From contig JAJTHN010000011.1 of assembly GCA_021297895.1 (NCBI GenBank), positions 1-42,746 on the forward strand: DNA of 42,746 bases, in the 5' to 3' direction. Positions 35,282-42,746 of the stretch are shown here, one piece after another; position 1 is the stretch's first letter; every line of letters starts with the position of its first letter. The notes beneath the pieces were generated by a model. That model made no database searches. It saw nothing but the letters and a program-made list of their open reading frames with translations, and was not told the DNA's origin. Both the position numbers and the translations under genes were made by a program. Source of the DNA: Phycisphaeraceae bacterium (lineage in GTDB: Bacteria; Planctomycetota; Phycisphaerae; Phycisphaerales; UBA1924).

Positions 35282-36844
35282 ATGGCGAACGAGCAATCCG
35301 ATAGAAGCCTGACCGACTGGCGGACACTGCATGTCTGGCAGATCCAGCCGGTGCGAGATGTGCTGTTGCTGGCGCTGGTGGCGTGGCTGGTGTACCTGGG
35401 GTACGTGTTGAGCGTGGTGACGGTGCCGCTGCTGCTGGCGATGGCGCTGGCGTATCTGTTCGAGCCGGTGGTGGCGTACCTGACGCGGCGCGGGCTTCGG
35501 CGAGAGGTGGCGGTGGGTGGGCTGATCGTGGGGGTGGTGGTGGGCATCGGCGCGCCGGTGCTGGTGGGGCTGGGCTTCGGCGTGCTGCAGGGGGTGGGGT
35601 TCGCGACGGAGAAGGCCCAGCGCATCGGCGAGGTCTGGCGGAGCGTGCAGGACCCGGACAATCCGGAGTTGCGTGCGGCGTTGCCGGGGGCCGGGTGGCG
35701 GACGCTGCGGGACCAGTTGGTGGAACTCAAGCGCGAGAGCGAGCGTGCCGAGGCGCAGGCGAAGCTGCTGGCGGGGGCGATGGATGATGCCGCGGCGGCG
35801 GGCCAGCCGCCGACGGATGGCGTGCCGACATCGCCGACCGGGGGGCCGACCGGGGGGCCGACCGGGGGGCCGACTGGCGGGCCGACTGGGGGGCCGACTC
35901 AGACTCGTGCACCGGAGCCGGCTGAGCCCAAGGCCGCGGCGGAGCCCGTTGCGCCTGTCGTGCCTGTCGCCCCCAGCGGGCCGAGCGCACCGGACGGACC
36001 GACCGCGACCGATGCGCCCGCGCAGGATCAGGAGCCGCCGGATGCGACGGCGGTGATTCTCTTCCGCGGCGTGACGTGGCTGGTCGAGCGCGTGCAGGAG
36101 AACGCGGGGCTGCTCGGCCGGCAGGCGATCCAGACCGGCGCGGGGGCGGTGCAGGCGGCGCTGGGCGTGCTGACGAGCGTGGGGTTCTTCTTCTTCGGGG
36201 CGTTCATCACGGGGTTCTTTTTCTTCTTCATCAGCGTGCGGTACGCGCGGGTGGTGGAGTTTCTCGATTCGCTGGTGCCGGTGCAGAACCGTCCGCTGGT
36301 GCGTGAACTCGCGGGGCAGATGGACCGTGTGATCGCGGGGTTCATCCGCGGCCGCGTGACGATCTGCGCGATCTTCATTGTGTACTTCACGATCGCGTAC
36401 TGGCTCATCGGCGTGCCCGCGCCGCTGGCGCTGGGGCCGATCGTGGGGCTGTTGTGTCTTGTGCCGTACGCGGCGACGGCGGGGATGATCATCGCGATCG
36501 CGCTGATGTGGCTGGAGCCGAGCACGGCGCTGTTCGGGCTCTTTGGAGGGGGCGGTGGAGCGTGGTGGTGGATCATCGGCGCGCCGGCGCTGATCCACGG
36601 CGCGGGGCAGATCTTGGATGACTACATCCTCACGCCGCGGATCCAGGGGCAGAGCACGGGGATGGACACGCCGACGATTCTGTTCGCATCGCTGGCGGGC
36701 GCGGTGCTGGCGGGGTTCTACGGCGTGCTGCTGGCGATCCCTGTGGCGGCGTGCGTGAAGATCGCGCTGCAGCGGCTGTTCTGGCCGCGGTTCAAGGCGT
36801 GGGCCGCGGGGCGAGCGAGCGACCCGCTGCCGCTGAAGGAGTAG
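35282..36844 (+). CDS. AI-2E family (PerM-like) transporter
   Basis: Multi-pass membrane protein of the AI-2E/UPF0118 family, exporters of varied small substrates. N-terminal helices (VRDVLLLALVAWLVYLGYVL, VPLLLAMALAYLFEPVVAYL, VAVGGLIVGVVVGIGAPVLV) and the conserved C-terminal block are clear (FIRGRVTICAIFIVYFTIAY, GPIVGLLCLVPYAATAGMII, GAPALIHGAGQILDDYILTP and PTILFASLAGAVLAGFYGVL). The start is taken as the ATG at 35282 (MANEQSD); the frame is open upstream through the 9-bp repeat. Between the helices and the C-terminal block a linker of about 80 residues is disordered and carries five GGPT repeats, absent from typical members. Substrate unknown. Confidence 0.88.
   Translation: MANEQSDRSLTDWRTLHVWQIQPVRDVLLLALVAWLVYLGYVLSVVTVPLLLAMALAYLFEPVVAYLTRRGLRREVAVGGLIVGVVVGIGAPVLVGLGFGVLQGVGFATEKAQRIGEVWRSVQDPDNPELRAALPGAGWRTLRDQLVELKRESERAEAQAKLLAGAMDDAAAAGQPPTDGVPTSPTGGPTGGPTGGPTGGPTGGPTQTRAPEPAEPKAAAEPVAPVVPVAPSGPSAPDGPTATDAPAQDQEPPDATAVILFRGVTWLVERVQENAGLLGRQAIQTGAGAVQAALGVLTSVGFFFFGAFITGFFFFFISVRYARVVEFLDSLVPVQNRPLVRELAGQMDRVIAGFIRGRVTICAIFIVYFTIAYWLIGVPAPLALGPIVGLLCLVPYAATAGMIIAIALMWLEPSTALFGLFGGGGGAWWWIIGAPALIHGAGQILDDYILTPRIQGQSTGMDTPTILFASLAGAVLAGFYGVLLAIPVAACVKIALQRLFWPRFKAWAAGRASDPLPLKE
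35834..35893. repeat. 12-bp minisatellite, five copies, inside the AI-2E transporter gene
   Basis: Five units of the form CCGAC[C/T]GG[G/C]GGG encode successive TGGP/GGPT tetrapeptides in the disordered linker of the transporter. The near-identity of units suggests recent slippage. Confidence 0.85.
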
Positions 36845-36853
36845 GGGGCTGCG

Positions 36854-36885
36854 CAAATGGCCAAATGACCAAATGGTCAAATGAC
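36854..36885. repeat. 8-bp tandem repeat CAAATG(R)(Y), four copies
   Basis: Units CAAATGGC, CAAATGAC, CAAATGGT and CAAATGAC follow the AI-2E transporter stop directly. Two units form a small imperfect inverted repeat (GACCA-AA-TGGTC). Confidence 0.75.
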
Positions 36886-37132
36886 CAAGTCAGAAAGATC
36901 CTCCCCCGTTTCCCAACGAGGGAGGTGGTGGGGGGGCGAGTCTTCGCGGCGGAGGGGGTCCGGCCCCAGATCCTGCCAAACCCCCAACCCCCCGCCACCC
37001 CCTCCGCTATGAACTTTTCCCCGTTTGAACTTTGAACTTTCGCGGCGTTTCGCCGCGCGTTCCCCGCATATCGCCGCCACATCCAGCCACGTTCGCCGAA
37101 CATCCGCTTTTCCGGGAGCCGCGTACGGCGCC

Positions 37133-37321
37133 GTCTGCTGCCCTGCAGACGACGTCTGCTGCCTCGCAGACGACGTCTGCTGCCGTGCAGACGACATCTG
37201 CTGCCGTGCAGACGACGTCTGCTGCCGTGCAGACGACATCTGCTGCCGTGCAGACGGCGTCTGCTGCCGTGCAGATGACATCCGCTGCCGTGCAGATGAC
37301 GTCTGCGGCGGTGCCGGAGCC
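37133..37321. repeat. 21-bp tandem array with internal dyad symmetry, eight units plus one degenerate
   Basis: Units start at 37133, 37154, 37175, 37196, 37217, 37238, 37259 and 37280, each close to GTCTGCTGCCGTGCAGACGAC. A ninth at 37301 is degraded. Across each unit border the sequence GCAGACG-A-CGTCTGC is a perfect inverted repeat, and GTCTGC-N6-GCAGAC forms a second within the unit. Several units alternate G and A at the first base. A 21-bp period is two helical turns, so all dyads would face the same side of the helix. It is not a CRISPR: there are no unique spacers. Confidence 0.9.
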
Positions 37322-37686
37322 GCCGTTCGGCCATCGAGCGAGCCCCTACCGTCAAAGTGTTACCCATGTGGTCGGAACGATCTGTTCCCCATGTGCCCGG
37401 TCCAACACCCCCCGCCCCCCGGCCCCCGCCCCCCCGCCGCCGCCATTTCCATTTCCACGCGCGATCGCCGGGCGGGGATCGCGGACATGCCTTGACGTGC
37501 GCCCCCGGAGAGGGGGTTCGTGCGCCGTCGCGGTGGACGGTTGGGGGATTGTTGGGCCTGGCGCGTGCCGTGAACCCCGATTCTGCGATGATTGCAACGC
37601 GGACGATGCAACACCAGCGGGAAAACGCTCGTATCGTTTGCCGCGTCGGGGGAGGTTCTGGGGCGTTGGTCCGGCGGCGGGGGCTT

Positions 37687-37728
37687 ATGGCCCATGGCCC
37701 ATGGCCGATGGCCGATGGCCGATGGCCG
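37687..37728. repeat. 7-bp tandem repeat ATGGCC(C/G), six copies
   Basis: Two ATGGCCC units followed by four ATGGCCG units, 54 bp upstream of the 37782 gene. It contains overlapping CCATGG and GGCC palindromes. Likely slippage repeat; no function visible. Confidence 0.85.
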
Positions 37729-37781
37729 AAGGGTGGTTCGGGGTGGTGTCTTCTCGGATGTCATTCTGCGGGAGGTGAGCC

Positions 37782-40088
37782 GTGAATCAGGTGCGCGATC
37801 GTCGATGCGACATGGGTGTGCGGGGTGGTGCGATGTGCGGGCGGGTTTCCGTTCGTGCGGTGTCGGTGAGCGTGCTGGCCGCGGCGGGCGGGTCGATGGC
37901 ATTCGGCACGACCACCCGGCGCACGCCGCTCTTTGCGTCCGTCCTCCTGGTGCTGATCGCGACGCTGGCGTCCGTCTTCGTCCCCGCCCACGCCGCACGC
38001 GGGCAGGGATGTGGATGGCTGCCCGGCGCGAGTGTGCCGGGGACGAACGGCCTCGTCCGCGCTCTGGCCGTGCTGCCGGGCGGGGACGTGATCGTGGGCG
38101 GGGACTTTACCGCCGCGGTTGGCGTGCTGGCAAATTATGTCGCCCGCTACAACCCGTCCACCAGCACATGGTCGGCGCTGGGGTCGGGGACGAGCGGCAG
38201 CGTCCATGCCCTTGCCGTGCTGCCGGGTGGGGGGGGCGAGCACGTGATCGTGGGCGGGTGGTTTACCACCGCCGGAGGCGTGGCGGCAAACAAGACCGCC
38301 CGCTACAGCCCGACCACCAACACCTGGTCGGCGCTGGGGTCGGGGACACGGGGCACTGTCTCCGCTCTGGCCGTGCTGCCGGACGGGGACGTGATCATGG
38401 GCGGGTACTTCAACTTCGCCGGGGGCGTAGTGGCGAGCTACATCGCCCGCTACAGCCCGACCACGAACACCTGGTCGGCTCTGGGGTCGGGGACGAACAG
38501 CTTTGTCCGCGCCTTGGCCGTGCTGCCGGGTGGGGGGGGCGGGGACGTGATCGTTGGCGGGGCATTTACCACCATCGGCGGGGTGGCGGCAAGCCACATC
38601 GCCCGCTTTACCCCATCCACCAACTCCTGGTCGGCGCTGGGCTCGGGGACGAACAGCATGGTCTCCGCGTTGGCCGTGCTGCCGGGCGGGGATGTGATCG
38701 TGGGTGGGATCTTCAACAGCGCCGGCGGCGTGCTGGCGAACCGGATTGCCCGCTACAGCCCGACTACGAACACCTGGTCGGTGCCGAGACCGGGGCCGAT
38801 CGGCTCTGTCAGTGCCCTGGCCGCGCTGCCGGGCGGGGATGTAATCGCGGGCGAGAACTTTACCACCGGGGGCGGGGCGGTGGGCCGCATCACCCGCTAC
38901 AACCCGACGACCAACACCTGGGCTGTGCTGGGGTCCGTGTCCGGCGATGTCGGTGACCTGGCCGTGCTGCCGGACGGAGACGTAATCGTAGGGGGGTTCT
39001 TCAACACCGCCGGGGGCGTGGCGGCCAGCAACATCGCCCGCTACAACCCGTCCACCGGTACTTGGTCGGCGCTGGGGTTGGGCACGGGCGCCCCCGTTTC
39101 CGCTCTGGCCGTACTGCCGGGCGGGGACGTGATCGTGGGCGGGCAATTCACCACCGCCGGGGGTCTGAGGGCGAACTCAATTGCCCGCTACAACCCAAGC
39201 ACCAACACATGGTCGGCGCTGGGGTCGGGGACAAACGGCATCGTCGTTGCCCTGGCCGTGCTGCCGGGCGGGGACGTGATCGCGGGCGGAATCTTCACCA
39301 CCTCCGGGGCCGTGGCGGCGAAGAACATCGCCCGCTACAACCCGACCACGAACACCTGGTCGGCTCTGGCGGCGGGGCTGAACGACTTCGTTCTAGCCCT
39401 CGCCGTGTTGCCGGGCGGGGACTTGATCGCGGGTGGGAGCTTCACGATCGCGGGCGACAACGTGTCGGCGTACTTCGCCCGCTACACCTTCGGCTCACCC
39501 GGGCCGAGCATCGCGACGAACCCAGCGCCGGTTTCGAGCTGCCTCAACGGCAACGCGAGTCTTTCCGTGGTCGCCAGCGGCACCGGCCCCTTGACCTATC
39601 AGTGGCAATGGCAGCCCGCCGGCCCCGGCACGGCGTGGGCCGCGCTCGAGAGCGGAATCAACCTCAACAGCCAGGGCCAGCCCGCGTTCGATGTCTCCGG
39701 CGCGGGCACGGCGACCGCGAGCATCAGGTCGCTCTCGGGCGCGACCGGGAGCGTCGGCAGCTTCCGCTGCGTCGTCAGCAACGCCTGCGGCACCGTTACC
39801 AGCGAGCCCGCCACGCTCACGATCATCGTCTGCGCGTGCAGCCCCGCCGACATCACGAACACCGACGGCGACCTGCCCGGCGTGCCCGATGGGACGGTTG
39901 ACAACGGCGACTTCCAGGCGTTCTTCGCGGCGTTCTTCCTGACCGAGTCCGACCCGCTGCGGCTGGCGGCCGATATCGCCAACACCGACGGCGAGACCGT
40001 CCTGACCGGCGGCGGGCCGGACGGGGCAATCGACAACGGCGACTTCAACGCGTTCTTCGCGGCGTTCTTCGGCGGGTGCGGCGTGTGA
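37782..40088 (+). CDS. Secreted ten-repeat beta-propeller protein with Ig-like and GC-type dockerin-like domains
   Basis: GTG start with GGGAGG upstream. The N terminus has two hydrophobic stretches: VSVRAVSVSVLAAAGGSMAF, matching the signal of the next gene, and a second full signal (TPLFASVLLVLIATLASVF) ending AARGQ. Ten repeats of about 47-50 residues follow from about 85, consensus VxALAVLPGGDVIVGGxFTT and RYNPTTNTWSALGSGT, a Kelch/delta-60-like propeller unit. Residues about 570-680 form an Ig-like domain with a cysteine pair (SCLNGNASLSV ... FRCVVSNACG). The end is CSPADITNTDGD ... VDNGDFQAFFAAFF ... IDNGDFNAFFAAFF, the dockerin-like tail. Repeats are very similar in DNA, suggesting recent expansion; units two and four carry extra G-run codons. 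Role: secreted binding or surface protein (inference). Confidence 0.87.
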   Translation: MNQVRDRRCDMGVRGGAMCGRVSVRAVSVSVLAAAGGSMAFGTTTRRTPLFASVLLVLIATLASVFVPAHAARGQGCGWLPGASVPGTNGLVRALAVLPGGDVIVGGDFTAAVGVLANYVARYNPSTSTWSALGSGTSGSVHALAVLPGGGGEHVIVGGWFTTAGGVAANKTARYSPTTNTWSALGSGTRGTVSALAVLPDGDVIMGGYFNFAGGVVASYIARYSPTTNTWSALGSGTNSFVRALAVLPGGGGGDVIVGGAFTTIGGVAASHIARFTPSTNSWSALGSGTNSMVSALAVLPGGDVIVGGIFNSAGGVLANRIARYSPTTNTWSVPRPGPIGSVSALAALPGGDVIAGENFTTGGGAVGRITRYNPTTNTWAVLGSVSGDVGDLAVLPDGDVIVGGFFNTAGGVAASNIARYNPSTGTWSALGLGTGAPVSALAVLPGGDVIVGGQFTTAGGLRANSIARYNPSTNTWSALGSGTNGIVVALAVLPGGDVIAGGIFTTSGAVAAKNIARYNPTTNTWSALAAGLNDFVLALAVLPGGDLIAGGSFTIAGDNVSAYFARYTFGSPGPSIATNPAPVSSCLNGNASLSVVASGTGPLTYQWQWQPAGPGTAWAALESGINLNSQGQPAFDVSGAGTATASIRSLSGATGSVGSFRCVVSNACGTVTSEPATLTIIVCACSPADITNTDGDLPGVPDGTVDNGDFQAFFAAFFLTESDPLRLAADIANTDGETVLTGGGPDGAIDNGDFNAFFAAFFGGCGV

Positions 40089-40167
40089 GTCCGCGCGTGC
40101 GCGCCGGGGTGGGTTTGGGCGGAGTGATCGGGTGTGTCAACCGGGCCGAGTGCCCAGGGGAGCAAGC

Positions 40168-42741
40168 ATGAAGACGGTGATGATGGGCAAGCATGGGCGG
40201 GTGTTGGCGGGAGTGTTGGCGGTGAGCGTGCTGGCCGCGGCGGGCGGGGCGGTGGCGATCGCGCAGCCGACGGGGTGCGGGCCGGGGCTCGAGCGGTCGG
40301 CGGCGGTGTCGAGCCCGCCCTCGGGGTTGACGGTGATCGAGACGATGGCCGACGGCTCGGTGGTCCTCGCGGGCGGCGCGAGAATCGCGGCGTACTTGCC
40401 GCTGGCGATGGATCTTGATCTCCCGGTCTCGCCTCCGGTGGCGCGGAAAGATGTCCGCATTGCGCGGTGGGACAACGGTTGGCGGTTCTTCGCGCAGGAG
40501 CCGGGCGGGACGATCAACGCCCTTGCGCGGCTGGCCGATGGGACGCTCGTGGCGGGCGGCGCGTTCACGACCGAGCAGCCCAGCGGTCGGAGCCTGCAGC
40601 AGGTCGCGACGTGGAACGGGCAGCAGTGGGAGACGCTTGGCGGCGGCGTGACCGCGATCCCGACGCAGGGCACGGCGAGCGTCAATGCGCTGCTGCGCAT
40701 GCCCAATGGAGATCTGATTGTCGCGGGGCGGTTCTCCGCGGCGGGCGGGGTCGCCGCGGCGAACATCGCGCGGTGGGACGGTCAGGCGTGGCAGGCGATG
40801 GGGCTCGGAGTCAACGGCGCGGTGTCGCGGCTGACGCTGACGCCCGCGGGCGAGGTGCTCGCGAGCGGTGAGTTCACGACGGCCGATGGCCTGCCGGCTC
40901 GGAGCATCGCGCGCTGGAACGGCTCGTCGTGGAGCGCGCTGGGCGACAGCAGCAACATCTTTCCAAACCCGCGAAGCGTGGTCGCGACCGCGAACGGAGA
41001 TGTGCACGTGCTCGAATCAGGAGGCTGGCTGAGTCGGTTCGCCGGCGGGGCATGGACGCTGATTGCCAGCGGCATGGGCGGTACTTTCAACCCGGCGGCG
41101 CTGATCTCGTTCGACGGGCGGCCGCTGGTGCTTGGCGTCCTGGACTCGGCGCGGGTGGGCTCGCCACCGCTGAACCCGATCGGCGTTGTCAATGGCGCGG
41201 CGGTCCTTGCGGAGCAGGGCTGGACGGGATTGCCGTCGAGCAACGGGCGCGGGCTCATGACACGGGTGCCCGACGTTCTGAGTGGCTCGGTCTCGAGCGC
41301 GGCGGTGCTGCCCGACGGGCGGATCCTGGCGACAGGGTTCTTCAACGCGAGGGGTGATGTGGCGGCCGGTCGCCTGGCGGTCTATGACGGGCAGAAGTGG
41401 GCGGGATTGTCGGCAACGCCGAGGGGCCAGATCTTCTCTCTGACCACGCTTGCCGATGGGCGGCTGGTTGCGGGCACAGCGAGCGGCATTGATGTGCGGA
41501 ACGCCGCGGGCTGGACGGGCCTGGGAAGCACTCCGACGTCAATCCCGTTAGCCAACGTGGTCGCGACGCTTCCCGATGGTCGGCTGCTGGTGGGCGGGTC
41601 GTTTCTCGAGATCGAGGGTGTGCAGGCGCGGCGGCTGGCGGTGTGGAACGGTTCGGCGTGGGCACAATTCGCCGGGGGCGCTGGCCCCGTGACCAGCGGG
41701 GGCTCCGTGACGCGGATTCATGTCGCCAGCGATGGCGCGGTGGTCGTTCTCGGCAATATCACGACGGTTGGCGGGAGCGACGGCATTCCTGAGACGACGG
41801 TCAACGGCGTCGCGCGGTGGTTCAACGGCGCGTGGTCGGACATGAGCTCGGGAACGACGGAGATCCGGAATCTGACCAACGCTCCGAACGGAGATCTTCT
41901 GGCCTTCGGCACGTTCACGCCCGGACCGTCGCTGCCAGCGGGCACGACCACCGCGAGCGTCGCACGATGGGACGTGAGCGCGTGGGTCGGCATCGCCGGG
42001 GCACTGCCGCTTCCGAGCGATGGGCTCGCCGGCACGGCTTTCGGTGTTGCGCCGGACGGCTCGATCATCGCTTCCGCGAGGAACTCGGGATCCACGGCGT
42101 TCGTGCATCGCTGGGATGGATCGGTGTGGCGTCCCGTTGGCGACACGCTCGCGGGCGAGCTTGATCCCGCGGCATCCCCGCAGCAGTTCGGTCCGCTGGT
42201 GCGGGCGATGGCGATCTCACCCGCTGGCAATCTGTACATCGCCGGGAACTTTCGCACATCAACCGCGAACGGCCAGACCCGCCGAACGCTCAACGGCGTC
42301 GCACGCCTGGTCGGCGATCGCTGGGAGCCGGTCGGACCGGGTCTGGGCACGAACGGGGCCGCGACCATGCGCACGCTGCCGGACGGCACGATCGCGGTGG
42401 CGGGGGCGTTCCAGTTGGTGGGCAACGAGCCCAGCTCGTTCATCGCGTACATCACCAATCCCGACGGCATCTGCCCGTGCTCGGCGGCGGATATCGCCAA
42501 TGCGGACGGCGAGGCCGCGCCGACCGGCGGTGCGGATGGCCAGGTGACCAACGGTGACTTCATCGCGTTCTTCAGCGCGTTCTTCGCGGACGAAGGCGAC
42601 CCGGCGCGGCTTGCGGCGGACATCGCCGATGCGGACGGACGCACGCTCTTCGACACGCCCGCGGGCGGGCCGGACGGCGCGGTGACCAACGCGGACTTCA
42701 CGGCGTTCTTCGCGGCGTTCTTTGATGGGTGCGGCGGATGA
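40168..42741 (+). CDS. Secreted delta-60-like beta-propeller protein with GC-type dockerin-like tail
   Basis: The ATG at 40168 is preceded by GGGGAG; an upstream ATG-like start at 40132 is less likely. Signal peptide about residues 1-33 (VLAGVLAVSVLAAAGGAVAI). The body (about 50-770) consists of divergent propeller blades with the pattern 'IARWDGQAWQAMG' then 'LPDGRLLVGGSF', for example RLPARSIARWNGSSWSALG-like and ADGTLVAGGAFTT-like strands. Unlike the upstream gene the blades are diverged, so this is an older array. The tail is CSAADIANADGE ... VTNGDFIAFFSAFF ... VTNADFTAFFAAFFDGCGG. It lies 79 bp after the related gene in the same direction, so the two form a tandem pair. Presumed secreted; ligand unknown. 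Confidence 0.87.
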   Translation: MKTVMMGKHGRVLAGVLAVSVLAAAGGAVAIAQPTGCGPGLERSAAVSSPPSGLTVIETMADGSVVLAGGARIAAYLPLAMDLDLPVSPPVARKDVRIARWDNGWRFFAQEPGGTINALARLADGTLVAGGAFTTEQPSGRSLQQVATWNGQQWETLGGGVTAIPTQGTASVNALLRMPNGDLIVAGRFSAAGGVAAANIARWDGQAWQAMGLGVNGAVSRLTLTPAGEVLASGEFTTADGLPARSIARWNGSSWSALGDSSNIFPNPRSVVATANGDVHVLESGGWLSRFAGGAWTLIASGMGGTFNPAALISFDGRPLVLGVLDSARVGSPPLNPIGVVNGAAVLAEQGWTGLPSSNGRGLMTRVPDVLSGSVSSAAVLPDGRILATGFFNARGDVAAGRLAVYDGQKWAGLSATPRGQIFSLTTLADGRLVAGTASGIDVRNAAGWTGLGSTPTSIPLANVVATLPDGRLLVGGSFLEIEGVQARRLAVWNGSAWAQFAGGAGPVTSGGSVTRIHVASDGAVVVLGNITTVGGSDGIPETTVNGVARWFNGAWSDMSSGTTEIRNLTNAPNGDLLAFGTFTPGPSLPAGTTTASVARWDVSAWVGIAGALPLPSDGLAGTAFGVAPDGSIIASARNSGSTAFVHRWDGSVWRPVGDTLAGELDPAASPQQFGPLVRAMAISPAGNLYIAGNFRTSTANGQTRRTLNGVARLVGDRWEPVGPGLGTNGAATMRTLPDGTIAVAGAFQLVGNEPSSFIAYITNPDGICPCSAADIANADGEAAPTGGADGQVTNGDFIAFFSAFFADEGDPARLAADIADADGRTLFDTPAGGPDGAVTNADFTAFFAAFFDGCGG

Positions 42742-42746
42742 GCGCC

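Larger units (their letters stand above)
36845..37781. other. Gene-free, repeat-rich intergenic stretch
   Basis: About 940 bp without a supported gene. It holds a four-copy 8-bp repeat (36854-36885), a 21-bp tandem array (37133-37321) and a six-copy 7-bp repeat (37687-37728). Frames across the 21-bp array are open on several phases because the unit is a multiple of three, but none has a ribosome site or natural-looking flanks. The GGGAGG at the right end is the ribosome site of the 37782 gene. Confidence 0.6.

Noticed and set aside
32361-36880. Two further long minus-strand frames (573 and 581 codons)
   Set aside because: Antisense to ccsA, the glycosylase and the AI-2E transporter; composition of mirror frames.
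37133-37321. Possible CRISPR array
   Set aside because: Units are contiguous with no unique spacers and no cas genes are present.
36792-37778. Frames across the 21-bp array encoding repeats such as QTTSAAV, CRADDVC or GSRRRLH
   Set aside because: A 21-bp unit keeps several frames open automatically; none has a ribosome site or natural flanks.

Overview
The window looks like a chromosomal piece of a high-GC planctomycete, most likely of the class Phycisphaerae. Three secreted proteins end in the paired 'CSPADITNTDGD ... VDNGDF..FF..FF' module that I know as the GC-type dockerin-like domain of that lineage. Other lineage-consistent genes are futalosine-route menaquinone synthesis (mqnC), system II cytochrome c maturation (ResB/CcsA) and a Minf_1886-family protein. 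Coding is dense and gene starts are a mix of ATG, GTG and TTG. I saw no tRNA, rRNA, insertion sequence or CRISPR array.

Layout. 1-1.9 kb: a broken aconitase fragment, two small unknown genes, and a 19-residue Lys/Ala peptide gene with its own terminator. 1.9-8.1 kb: a secreted collagen-like repeat protein, cysS (minus), a membrane coiled-coil protein with a BRCT-like tail (minus), and a NeuD-type sugar O-acyltransferase. 8.1-15.4 kb: the most interesting region. A minus-strand operon of three genes ends in a clear photoactive yellow protein (PYP) homologue. Facing away from it is a plus-strand pair: a very long CheA-like protein whose phosphoacceptor and ATP-binding motifs look destroyed, and an aromatic amino acid ammonia-lyase with tyrosine ammonia-lyase-like motifs. 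Tyrosine ammonia-lyase makes p-coumarate, the PYP chromophore, so the region could be a self-contained light-sensing module with a pseudokinase/CheW-type scaffold. This is inference.

15.6-26 kb: gmd, a secreted beta-propeller/dockerin protein, mqnC, a LolA-like secreted protein, folK, a nucleotide-sugar epimerase and two coupled family 2 glycosyltransferases (surface polysaccharide synthesis). 26-36.8 kb: an OmpA-type lipoprotein, an amidohydrolase, the ResB-CcsA pair, a 3-methyladenine DNA glycosylase, a Minf_1886 protein and an AI-2E family transporter. 36.8-37.8 kb: a gene-free stretch with several tandem repeats, including a 21-bp array of inverted repeats. 37.8-42.7 kb: two tandem secreted repeat-propeller proteins ending in GC-type dockerin domains.

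All family calls come from reading motifs and comparing with family members from memory. No database search was run.
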